From Nitrospira sp. (GTDB lineage Bacteria > Nitrospirota > Nitrospiria > Nitrospirales > Nitrospiraceae): DNA of 12,651 nt. Every line of letters starts with the position of its first letter. Within the stretch, counting starts at the first letter, position 1. The translations under genes were made by a program, and so were the position numbers. Positions 6,374 to 12,651 of the stretch are shown here, piece by piece. Location: contig JAOUEB010000011.1 of assembly GCA_029858925.1 (NCBI GenBank), positions 1 to 12,651 on the forward strand, written 5' to 3'. The notes under the pieces were generated by a model, which saw only the letters and a list, made by a program, of their open reading frames with translations, made no database searches and was not told the origin of the DNA.

Positions 6374-6392
6374 CTGACTGAAACCCTGTCAG
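6374..6392. promoter_or_regulatory. possible operator-like inverted repeat
   Basis: CTGAC (6374-6378) and GTCAG (6388-6392) form an inverted repeat with a 9-base centre, right at the predicted transcription start of the arsenic operon. The position fits a repressor site. No regulator gene (such as arsR) is in the window to match it. Confidence 0.25.
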
Positions 6393-6409
6393 ACCATCAC
6401 GAGGCCGCC

Positions 6410-7597
6410 ATGCCGACAGATGCAATCACCCGGAAAGTCAGCGATCGTTATGCAAAAGCCGCCTCAACCGGCGAGCAGATGTGTTGCCCCACCAGTTATG
6501 ACATGGCGCAGCTCAAATCGTTCATTCCCGAAGAAGTCCTCAAGATTTCTTACGGGTGCGGCACTCCGGCGGGGCTGAAGACGGTGCGCGCCGGCGAAAC
6601 GGTCCTGGACATCGGCTCAGGCGGTGGTATTGATTGCTTCGAAGCCTCCCGGCTCGTCGGACCTACAGGCCGCGTGATCGGCATCGACATGACCGATACC
6701 ATGCTGGAGATTGCGCGGACAAACGCCTCGGTCGTCGCGGCGAATCTGGGATATTCGGCCTCCAACGTGGAGTTTCGCAAGGGCCTGGCCGATGCGATGC
6801 CGGTCGAGGATGGGACCATCGACCTGATCATCTCTAATTGCGTCATCAATCTTGCGCCAGACAAGCGGAAGGTCTTTCGAGAAATGTTCCGGGTCGCGCA
6901 GCCAGGCGGACGATTCACCATCTCCGACATTGTGGCCGACCAGACCGTGCCTCAGTACTTGGTGCACGACGCGGACAAGTGGGGCGACTGTTTGTCCGGC
7001 GCACTCACCCTGACGGCCTACATTGCGGGGATGAGGGAAGCGGGATTTCTCGGCATCCATTTGGTCACATCGTCGCCATGGCAAGTGATCGACGGCATCC
7101 ACTTCTTTTCCGTCACATTGACCGGCTACAAGGTTCCTCCGGCCACTACTCCCTCGACGTCTCGCTATGCGACACTTCGAGGGCCTTTTCACCACGTCGT
7201 CAATGAGCGAGGCCGTACCTATCAACGCGGCATCCCTCAGCCGATTACTCCGGATGACGCGGTCCTATTGAGCCATCCCCCACTGGTGGGCCACTTTCTC
7301 CTAACGCCTGAACCACTGCCGCTCGATCAAACTGACCCGCGCTGGACCGCTGTGTTTCCTGCGCCGGCGCCCTGCACATGGCAAGGCCACTATGCCTTGC
7401 TGGCTGGCCCCTTTGTCGAGGCGGCAGATGACGACCACCATGTCTACCGCCGAGGGGAGCCGTTGGAAATTTGCTCGAAAACCCTCGCAGTATTGGAAAC
7501 CAAGGGGTATGCGCAGCACTTCGCGATCCTCAATCGGGCCGGACAACAAGCAAGTGAAACGGCCAGCACCTGCGCTCCCGACGGAGGCTGCTGCTAA
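6410..7597 (+). CDS. arsM: arsenite S-adenosylmethionine methyltransferase (ArsM-like) with duplicated C-terminal module
   Basis: A 395-residue cytosolic class I methyltransferase that should methylate As(III) using S-adenosylmethionine. The SAM motif I is VLDIGSGGGID (65-75) and the acidic end of beta 2 is GIDM (91-94). Three cysteines sit where ArsM proteins bind arsenite: Cys50 (YGCGTP), Cys144 (ISNCVINL) and Cys194 (GDCLSGAL). The 50-residue gap between the last two matches that of the algal ArsM. CCPTSYD (25-31) and YGCGTP resemble the subtype found beside ArsS. After the catalytic domain (to about 240) comes an extension with two 27-residue copies of a Y-A-x-L-x-G-P-F...Y-x-R-G-x-P module (253-279 and 328-354). 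Cys355 follows only the second copy, and the protein ends CAPDGGCC. ATG 6410 has GAGG at 6401-6404. The stop TAA is immediately followed by the arsS ATG. Preferred substrate and extent of methylation cannot be told from sequence. Confidence 0.85.
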   Translation: MPTDAITRKVSDRYAKAASTGEQMCCPTSYDMAQLKSFIPEEVLKISYGCGTPAGLKTVRAGETVLDIGSGGGIDCFEASRLVGPTGRVIGIDMTDTMLEIARTNASVVAANLGYSASNVEFRKGLADAMPVEDGTIDLIISNCVINLAPDKRKVFREMFRVAQPGGRFTISDIVADQTVPQYLVHDADKWGDCLSGALTLTAYIAGMREAGFLGIHLVTSSPWQVIDGIHFFSVTLTGYKVPPATTPSTSRYATLRGPFHHVVNERGRTYQRGIPQPITPDDAVLLSHPPLVGHFLLTPEPLPLDQTDPRWTAVFPAPAPCTWQGHYALLAGPFVEAADDDHHVYRRGEPLEICSKTLAVLETKGYAQHFAILNRAGQQASETASTCAPDGGCC

Positions 7598-8635
7598 ATG
7601 GCTCTCACGTTGCTTGGCCGAAGCAACCCCCTCGCCTCATCGTCCGAACAGCTTCGGATTCTCGGACAAACGGCCTCCACTCTGCCATTCGACCTCCAGC
7701 TCAATCAGGCCGGACTGTTCCCGCTCCACGCAACCGGAATCTCGGTTCTGCAAATCAACGTCGGCAAGCTCTGCAACCAAACCTGCCGCCATTGCCACGT
7801 AGACGCGGGACCCGACCGTATCGAAAGCATGTCGCGCGAGACCGCGGAGCAATGTATGGCCGCGTTGGCTACCACGGATATTCCTGCGGTCGATATCACC
7901 GGAGGCGCACCGGAGCTGAACCCGAATTTCCGCTGGCTGGTCGAACAAGCCCGGGGACTTAACCGGCATGTGATGGATCGCTGTAACCTGACCGTGCTGC
8001 TCCTGCCCTCTCAACGGGATCTCGCCGAATTCCTGGCGGCCCATCAGGTCGAGATCGTTGCCTCACTGCCCTATTATCGTGCCTCGCAAACCGACGCTCA
8101 ACGCGGAGACGGCGTCTTCGACAAATCGATCGAGGCCATTCGCATGTTAAACCGTCTGGGGTACGGACAGGATGGGAGCGGGCTCGCCTTGGACCTGGTC
8201 TACAATCCGGTCGGCGCATTCTTGCCGCCGAAACAGGAGCCGACGGAAGCTCTGTTCAAACGGGAGCTCTCAACCCGGTTCGGCATCACGTTCAACCGTC
8301 TCTACACGATCACCAATATGCCGATCAGCCGCTTTCTTGAATTCCTTGTCGAAAGCGGCAACTATGCCGGGTATATGGAACGCCTCGCCAATGCTTTCAG
8401 TCCGGCTGCCGCAACCGGTGTCATGTGCCGCTCCACCCTCTCGGTTGGATGGGACGGCACGCTCTACGACTGCGATTTCAATCAGATGCTCGAACTCCCG
8501 GTCGACCATGGCACGCCGGCTCATATCCGCGACTTCGAGCCAGCTCGGCTCCACCGGCGCCGCATCGTGACTCGCAACCATTGCTATGGCTGCACGGCCG
8601 GATCCGGTTCGTCGTGCGGAGGCGCGGTCACCTGA
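7598..8635 (+). CDS. arsS: arsenosugar biosynthesis radical SAM protein ArsS
   Basis: A 345-residue radical SAM enzyme. The 4Fe-4S cluster motif CxxxCxxC is CNQTCRHC (Cys59, Cys63, Cys66), followed by HVDAGP and, further on, the DITGGAPELNPNFRWLV segment typical of this family. The C-terminal part is Cys-rich, with MCRSTLSVGWDGTLYDCDFN and the terminal NHCYGCTAGSGSSCGG (Cys329, Cys332, Cys340). ArsS is known to transfer the 5'-deoxyadenosyl group of SAM to dimethylarsenic, making the first arsenosugar intermediate. Its substrate would come from the ArsM-like protein encoded immediately upstream. The start at 7598 directly abuts the arsM stop, and its ribosome binding site GGAGG (7583-7587) lies inside arsM, so translation is coupled. 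Some family members are selenoproteins with Sec in the C-terminal motif; here the codon is TGC. Confidence 0.9.
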   Translation: MALTLLGRSNPLASSSEQLRILGQTASTLPFDLQLNQAGLFPLHATGISVLQINVGKLCNQTCRHCHVDAGPDRIESMSRETAEQCMAALATTDIPAVDITGGAPELNPNFRWLVEQARGLNRHVMDRCNLTVLLLPSQRDLAEFLAAHQVEIVASLPYYRASQTDAQRGDGVFDKSIEAIRMLNRLGYGQDGSGLALDLVYNPVGAFLPPKQEPTEALFKRELSTRFGITFNRLYTITNMPISRFLEFLVESGNYAGYMERLANAFSPAAATGVMCRSTLSVGWDGTLYDCDFNQMLELPVDHGTPAHIRDFEPARLHRRRIVTRNHCYGCTAGSGSSCGGAVT

Positions 8636-8665
8636 ATCATTGCACATGACCGCCATGATAGAGAT

Positions 8666-9541
8666 ATGTATATGAATATATGTCGTGTCTTGTGCAGACC
8701 GAAAAAATACGCCCTTCTGGTCGCTCTGGTAATGATAACTGTGTTCACGGACGTCCCGGCATCGGCGGAAGACCAAAGAACCGCCTCGAATCAACTGAAC
8801 GGGAAGCTTGTGGTCACCGGTTCGAGCACGGTGGCTCCGTTGATCGCCGAAATGGGCAAACAATTCGAGAGCCTCCACTCCAACGTGCGCATTGATGTCC
8901 AGACCGGAGGATCGTCGCGCGGGATCGCCGACGCTCGGCAAGGGCTCGCAGATATCGGCATGGTTTCACGCGCGATGAAGGACGACGAACGGGACCTCCA
9001 GGCATTCCCAGTGGCCCACGATGGCGTCTGTATCATTCTCCATCGGGAAAATCCTGTGCAGGCCCTTGCTGATGAGCAAATTGTCGCGATTTATACGGGC
9101 AAGGTCACCAATTGGAAAGCAGCCGGTGGGACGGACGCGCCGATTACCGTCGTGAATAAGGCCGACGGCCGGTCCACGTTAGAAGTATTTCTGCAGTACT
9201 TTAAATTGAGAGCTTCGGATGTGAAAGCCCATGTGGTGATCGGCGACAACGAACAGGGAGTCAAGACGGTAGCCGGCAATCGTACTGCCATTGGGTACGT
9301 GTCCATTGGAACCGCTGAGTACGATGCCACCCACGGGGCCCCCATTAGGCTGCTTCCAATCGGAGAGGTACCGGCTTCGAGTGAGAGCGTACGAAAAGGA
9401 GTTTTTCCGCTCTCGCGGCCACTGCATCTCGTGACTAAAACCTCCCCCTCTGGTTTGGCCAAATCCTTCATCGAATACGCACAATCAAAGGCCGTACATG
9501 ACCTCATCAGACAACAATATTTTGTCCCGTTGGCCGACTGA
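8666..9541 (+). CDS. pstS: phosphate ABC transporter substrate-binding protein
   Basis: A 291-residue periplasmic binding protein of the PstS (PBP-like 2) family. The N-terminus is a Sec signal peptide: RPKK charged region, hydrophobic ALLVALVMITVF, and a likely cut after PASA (residue 34). Ligand-loop motifs are TGSSTVAPL (51-59), TGGSSRGI (80-87) and the MVSRAM segment; NKADGRSTLEVF is the second-domain anion loop. It should capture phosphate and deliver it to PstCA. The start may be ATG 8666 or the in-frame ATG 8672; the second is better spaced from GAGA (8661-8664). Only 30 bases separate it from arsS, with no terminator or convincing promoter, so it probably belongs to the same transcript. 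Given this context, the bound anion could be phosphate, arsenate or both; sequence alone does not decide. Confidence 0.88.
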   Translation: MYMNICRVLCRPKKYALLVALVMITVFTDVPASAEDQRTASNQLNGKLVVTGSSTVAPLIAEMGKQFESLHSNVRIDVQTGGSSRGIADARQGLADIGMVSRAMKDDERDLQAFPVAHDGVCIILHRENPVQALADEQIVAIYTGKVTNWKAAGGTDAPITVVNKADGRSTLEVFLQYFKLRASDVKAHVVIGDNEQGVKTVAGNRTAIGYVSIGTAEYDATHGAPIRLLPIGEVPASSESVRKGVFPLSRPLHLVTKTSPSGLAKSFIEYAQSKAVHDLIRQQYFVPLAD

Positions 9542-10376
9542 TCGTCTGCTGCTCTGGCTGTTGCGGGGAACCGCCGCGATCGCAGGCAGCATTGTGCTCC
9601 TCATCGTGCTATTCCTCGTCCTGGATGCACTGCCTGCCCTGCAGCACATAGGCATTGCTCGGTTTTTTACCGACCCCTCCTGGCATCCAGCCGAACACTT
9701 CTACAACCTCACACCCATGTTGTGGGGGACCCTCTTCGCGACGATCGGCGCCGTACTCGTAGCCACCCCACTGGGTATCCTCTCAGCCGTATTCTGTCAA
9801 TACTACGCGCCACCGGCTCTTGGGCGGCTCTATCGGAAATTGATTGAACTGCTCGCAGGCATTCCATCCGTCGTCTATGGGTTCTGGGGCCTGGTGGTGC
9901 TTGTGCCGCTGATCGGAGCCATCCACCCCCCTGGGCCGAGCCTGCTGGCTGGGATCGTGATCCTCACGATCATGATTCTACCCACGATCGCCTTAATGGC
10001 GGATGCCAGCCTAGCCAGCATCCCCCCACAATATCTGCGTGGTGCGGCTGCCTTGGGGCTGCCACGCTGGGCAACCATTCGCGGGGTAGTCTTCCCCGCA
10101 GCCAAATCTGGGCTGTTCACCGGTGTGATCCTCGGAACCGGCCGGGCCATCGGAGAAACGATGGCGATTTTGATGGTCTGCGGAAACGTCGTACAGGCTC
10201 CCCAGAGTCTCTTTGATCCGGTGCGCACCCTGACCGCCAATATTGCACTGGAAATGGCCTACGCCCTCGGGAATCATCGCGCTGCGTTGTTTGTCAGCGG
10301 CCTGTTTTTGATGGGAATGATCGCTGCACTTGTCGGAGCAGCCGACCGGATCAGCCGTGAAAAGATCTATGCTTAA
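9498..10376 (+). CDS. pstC: phosphate ABC transporter permease PstC
   Basis: A 292-residue inner-membrane permease with about six membrane segments: roughly 17-43, 73-103, 118-143, 147-170, 205-228 and 262-285. The cytoplasmic EAA loop that contacts PstB is at 182-206 (GAAALGLPRWATIRGVVFP, then AAKSG). GTGRAIGETMA follows it, as is usual in PstC/PstA. With PstA it forms the channel for phosphate import. ATG 9498 lies 44 bases inside pstS and has AAAGG upstream (9487-9491). A TTG at 9522 would shorten the N-terminus by eight residues, but the ATG is preferred. PstC rather than PstA is inferred from gene order and from the longer N-terminal periplasmic loop (about 44-72). Confidence 0.9.
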   Translation: MTSSDNNILSRWPTDRLLLWLLRGTAAIAGSIVLLIVLFLVLDALPALQHIGIARFFTDPSWHPAEHFYNLTPMLWGTLFATIGAVLVATPLGILSAVFCQYYAPPALGRLYRKLIELLAGIPSVVYGFWGLVVLVPLIGAIHPPGPSLLAGIVILTIMILPTIALMADASLASIPPQYLRGAAALGLPRWATIRGVVFPAAKSGLFTGVILGTGRAIGETMAILMVCGNVVQAPQSLFDPVRTLTANIALEMAYALGNHRAALFVSGLFLMGMIAALVGAADRISREKIYA

Positions 10377-11232
10377 CACACTGGAACCACACCCCGGTGG
10401 GTGGGAAAGGCTCGCCACGACCTTCGTGTGGAGTGCGGCGGCTCTCGTCACTGCTACGTTCTGCTGGCTCTTGGGCGATATCATCTGGCACGGCCTGAGT
10501 CACATCTCATGGGCGTTTCTGACCACCCCCCCTCGGAACGCCGGGCGCGAAGGCGGGATCGGTCCCATTCTGGTTTCGACCCTGTTGATCTTGGGCGTCT
10601 GTCTTGGAGTGGCCGTACCCCTCGGCGTCGGAACCGCTGTGTTGTTGGCTGAGTTCACCACGGACACTAGTCTGTTCGGACGGCTGACCCGCCGCAGTCT
10701 CGATGTGTTGTCGGGTGTACCATCAATTGTGTTTGGACTCTTCGGCAACGCCTTCTTTTGCAAGACATTGGGACTCGGCTTCTCGATTCTGTCCGGTGGT
10801 CTTACGCTGGCCTGCATGGTGCTGCCGATCCTCATCCGTTCGACAGAAGAAGGCTTCCGCACCGTACCGACCGGCTACAGACTCTCCGCCGCCGCGCTGG
10901 GACTCTCGCGGACCACGACACTGCTCTATCTTTTGTTGCCGGCAGCTGTGCCGGGACTCTTGGTTGGTCTTGTGCTGGGGGTGGGTCGAGCCATTGCGGA
11001 AACAGCCGCGCTCATCTTTACGAGCGGCTATGTGGATCGCATGCCGCAATCGCTGCTTGATTCCGGACGGGCGCTGTCTGTTCACATCTTCGACCTCTCC
11101 ATGAATGTCTCCGGGGGAGACAGCCACGCCTACGCCTCAGCGCTGGTATTGATCTTTGCGCTGCTCGCGATCAATGGAGCGACATCCTGGCTGACCAAGC
11201 ACTGGCTGAGCCGGAGGATTGTCACAGTATGA
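10369..11232 (+). CDS. pstA: phosphate ABC transporter permease PstA
   Basis: A 287-residue permease, partner of PstC. It has an N-terminal membrane segment (about residues 15-40), then several more, with the family signature DVLSGVPSIVFGLFGN in the middle. The EAA loop is SAAALGLSRTTTLLYLLLPA, followed by the GVGRAIAETAALIFTSGY segment. The start chosen is ATG 10369, which overlaps the pstC stop by 8 bases (ATGCTTAA). The frame is open 13 codons further upstream to a TTG at 10330, but that start would bury most of the leader in pstC and adds no family-like sequence. The short overlap implies translational coupling so the two permeases are made in equal amounts. Confidence 0.9.
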   Translation: MLNTLEPHPGGWERLATTFVWSAAALVTATFCWLLGDIIWHGLSHISWAFLTTPPRNAGREGGIGPILVSTLLILGVCLGVAVPLGVGTAVLLAEFTTDTSLFGRLTRRSLDVLSGVPSIVFGLFGNAFFCKTLGLGFSILSGGLTLACMVLPILIRSTEEGFRTVPTGYRLSAAALGLSRTTTLLYLLLPAAVPGLLVGLVLGVGRAIAETAALIFTSGYVDRMPQSLLDSGRALSVHIFDLSMNVSGGDSHAYASALVLIFALLAINGATSWLTKHWLSRRIVTV

Positions 11233-12068
11233 AACCGTTTAGCGCTACGCCGGATACTCAGCCTTGGGCTCCTCTGGAGCAGCGACCAGCCTGCTGTGTG
11301 CCCAAGCCCTTCATCGAAGTTGAGCAGCTGAGCTTGCACTATGGCCAGAAACCCGCGTTCCACGGTGTGACACTCGCGATCAATCAAGGATGTATCACGG
11401 CGATCGTGGGGCCGTCAGGTTGCGGCAAGACCAGCTTCCTCACATCTCTGAACCGCCTGACCGATCTCATCGCCGGATGCCGGGTGGAGGGACGTATCCA
11501 TCTCGACGGCCTCGACGTACTCGCCCCGCAGACCGATGTGATTCACTTGCGCCGCCGGGTCGGCATGATTTTCCAGAAACCGAATCCGTTTCCTCTCTCG
11601 ATCCGGAAGAATTTGGAGTTTCCCTTGCGTGAGCACGGGCTCCGGGATCGGGAACGGCTTGCCGGCGCCATCGAAACGGGATTGCGCGATGTGGGGCTGT
11701 GGGATGAGGTTAAGGACCGCCTGGACTCACCGGCTTTGGCGCTATCTGGTGGCCAACAGCAGCGGCTGTGCATGGCCAGAGCGCTGGTCCTCGCGCCTGA
11801 AGTACTCCTGATGGATGAACCCTGCAGTGCACTCGATCCACTCTCCAGCGGTATCGTTGAAGACCTGATCGTGAGCCTACGGAGCCGCTACACCGTGTTA
11901 ATCGTGACCCATAATCTTGCGCAAGCCCGTCGCATCGCGGATTACGCCGCTTTGTTCTGGACTCAAAACGGAACGGGACGCCTAATTGAAGCTGGGACCG
12001 CCAAACACATTTTTGGAACCCCTCATGAACCGTTGACCGTTGCCTATGTGAGCGGGATGCGAGGATAA
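11229..12068 (+). CDS. pstB: phosphate ABC transporter ATP-binding protein
   Basis: A 279-residue ATPase that powers PstCA. Walker A is GPSGCGKT (61-68), the Q-loop Gln is in FQKPNPFP (Gln116), the ABC signature is LSGGQQQ (172-178), Walker B is VLLMDEP (192-198) with ALDP as D-loop, and the switch His is His228 (VTHN). NRLTDL after Walker A and the FQKPNPFPLSI block are typical of PstB. The start ATG overlaps the pstA TGA by 4 bases (ATGA). The first 28 or so residues are an extension relative to usual PstB proteins (about 250-260 residues) and include a Cys-Cys pair (22-23). No phoU follows, although phoU often ends pst operons; the next gene is hflK after 129 bases. Confidence 0.92.
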   Translation: MKPFSATPDTQPWAPLEQRPACCVPKPFIEVEQLSLHYGQKPAFHGVTLAINQGCITAIVGPSGCGKTSFLTSLNRLTDLIAGCRVEGRIHLDGLDVLAPQTDVIHLRRRVGMIFQKPNPFPLSIRKNLEFPLREHGLRDRERLAGAIETGLRDVGLWDEVKDRLDSPALALSGGQQQRLCMARALVLAPEVLLMDEPCSALDPLSSGIVEDLIVSLRSRYTVLIVTHNLAQARRIADYAALFWTQNGTGRLIEAGTAKHIFGTPHEPLTVAYVSGMRG

Positions 12069-12197
12069 ATGTTGTTGACGACTGAAAGAGGCACGCACCG
12101 GTCTCCGTTAGAGATTATCGTGGTTGCGTTATTTCTAGGCAGTCTGCTAAGGTGACCGAGCTAGCAATCTTTCATAATAATATTGGTGAATACTTAT

Positions 12198-12651
12198 ATG
12201 GTCTGGGACCCAAAAGATCCTTGGAGCAAAAGAAGCGACCCGCTTGAGGATGCCCTCAAGCAGGCTCAGTCTCAATTCAAGAATATCTTTCCTCCCGGCG
12301 GGCTCAAAAACATGCTCCCTTCGGGCGGCGCTATTAATCTCATCGTGGCTGCCCTGCTGATATTTCTAGTGTGGCAGAGCGTCTTTATCGTGGCGCCCGA
12401 TGAAGAAGGCGTAGTAAAGCGGTTCGGGACCCCAGTTCGCACAGTCGAGCCCGGTCCCCATTTCAAGATCCCGGTCATCGAAAGCGTGCTTCAACCGAAG
12501 GTCGCCAAGCTTCATCGCGTGGAGGTCGGGTTCCGGACCAATCAACAAGGCCGCCAACAGATGGTCCCTCAGGAAGCCCTCATGCTGACCGGCGATATGA
12601 ACATTCTCGCCATCGAGTTCATCGTCCAGTACAAGATCAAAGAATCGAGCG
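12198..12651 (+). CDS. hflK: FtsH protease activity modulator HflK (partial, 5' part)
   Basis: The first 151 codons of hflK; the gene runs off the right edge. The N-terminus is short, polar and cytoplasmic, starting MVWDPKDPW, and carries a glycine/proline-rich patch (31-45). One membrane helix lies at about 46-66. The SPFH/Band 7 domain opens with APDEEGVVKRFG (67-78) and PGPHFKIP (85-92), both hallmark HflK motifs, then LTGDMNILAIEF (130-141). HflK with HflC forms a membrane cage around the FtsH protease and limits its attack on membrane proteins. hflC is expected next, outside the window. The ATG has GGTGAA (12185-12190) seven bases upstream. CATAAT (12173-12178) could be a -10, but its -35 is weak. 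It is unlikely to belong to the pst operon. Confidence 0.92.
   Translation, partial: MVWDPKDPWSKRSDPLEDALKQAQSQFKNIFPPGGLKNMLPSGGAINLIVAALLIFLVWQSVFIVAPDEEGVVKRFGTPVRTVEPGPHFKIPVIESVLQPKVAKLHRVEVGFRTNQQGRQQMVPQEALMLTGDMNILAIEFIVQYKIKESS

Noticed and set aside
5054..6409. A HicA toxin gene beside the HicB-like genes
   Set aside because: No frame on either strand shows the small basic HicA pattern with its glycine and histidine motif.
6617..7225. 202-codon minus-strand frame
   Set aside because: Antisense shadow of the ArsM-like gene, which has intact SAM and cysteine motifs.
8640..8674. Separate promoter for pstS (TTGCAC with GATATG)
   Set aside because: The -10 would overlap the start codon region and matches poorly; read-through from arsS is simpler.
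12069..12197. Intrinsic terminator after pstB
   Set aside because: Only a 4-base stem (TCTC/GAGA near 12102-12114) without a T-run; not convincing.
1..12651. tRNA, rRNA, CRISPR array, insertion sequence or attachment site
   Set aside because: No tRNA T-arm motif, no regularly spaced repeats and no transposase or integrase frame was found on reading both strands by eye.

Overview
The window is a GC-rich bacterial chromosome segment with tightly packed genes. The gene set (DUF2784, a patatin lipoprotein with a PEGA-like partner, an ArsM/ArsS pair, HflK) is most like Nitrospirota such as Nitrospira. This assignment is an inference from protein style, not from a marker gene.

Layout. Bases 11-373 encode a DUF2784 membrane protein. 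Bases 590-2198 hold a translationally coupled pair: a 72-residue PEGA-like protein and a patatin-like phospholipase lipoprotein that starts at TTG. A convergent FGE-sulfatase/SUMF1-type gene (2272-2832, minus) lacks its N-terminal part and is probably a remnant. A 64-residue two-helix membrane protein with a strong ribosome binding site lies at 3146-3340. A four-CBS-domain protein lies at 3408-4250 (minus). About 800 bases without a convincing gene follow, containing several small hairpins.

Bases 5016-6127 carry three tandem paralogous small genes encoding HicB-like proteins without a HicA toxin. Each has its own promoter of identical architecture (TTGCCG or TTGACG, 16 bp, TATACT). Each promoter sits so close to the ATG that the mRNAs should be leaderless or nearly so.

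Bases 6410-12068 form one apparent operon: arsM-like arsenic methyltransferase, arsS (radical SAM arsenosugar enzyme), then pstS-pstC-pstA-pstB (high-affinity phosphate ABC importer). Junctions are 0, 30, -44, -8 and -4 nt. From known family roles, arsM and arsS would turn arsenite into methylated and then adenosylated (arsenosugar) forms, while PstSCAB imports phosphate, the chemical analogue of arsenate. No arsR, arsC, arsenite efflux pump or phoU is visible here. The methyltransferase has a C-terminal extension with two copies of a 27-residue module and a Cys-rich tail. The window ends inside hflK, encoding a subunit of the membrane HflKC complex that modulates FtsH.

The two points most worth a second look are the arsM-arsS-pstSCAB operon and the triplet of orphan HicB-like genes with leaderless promoters.
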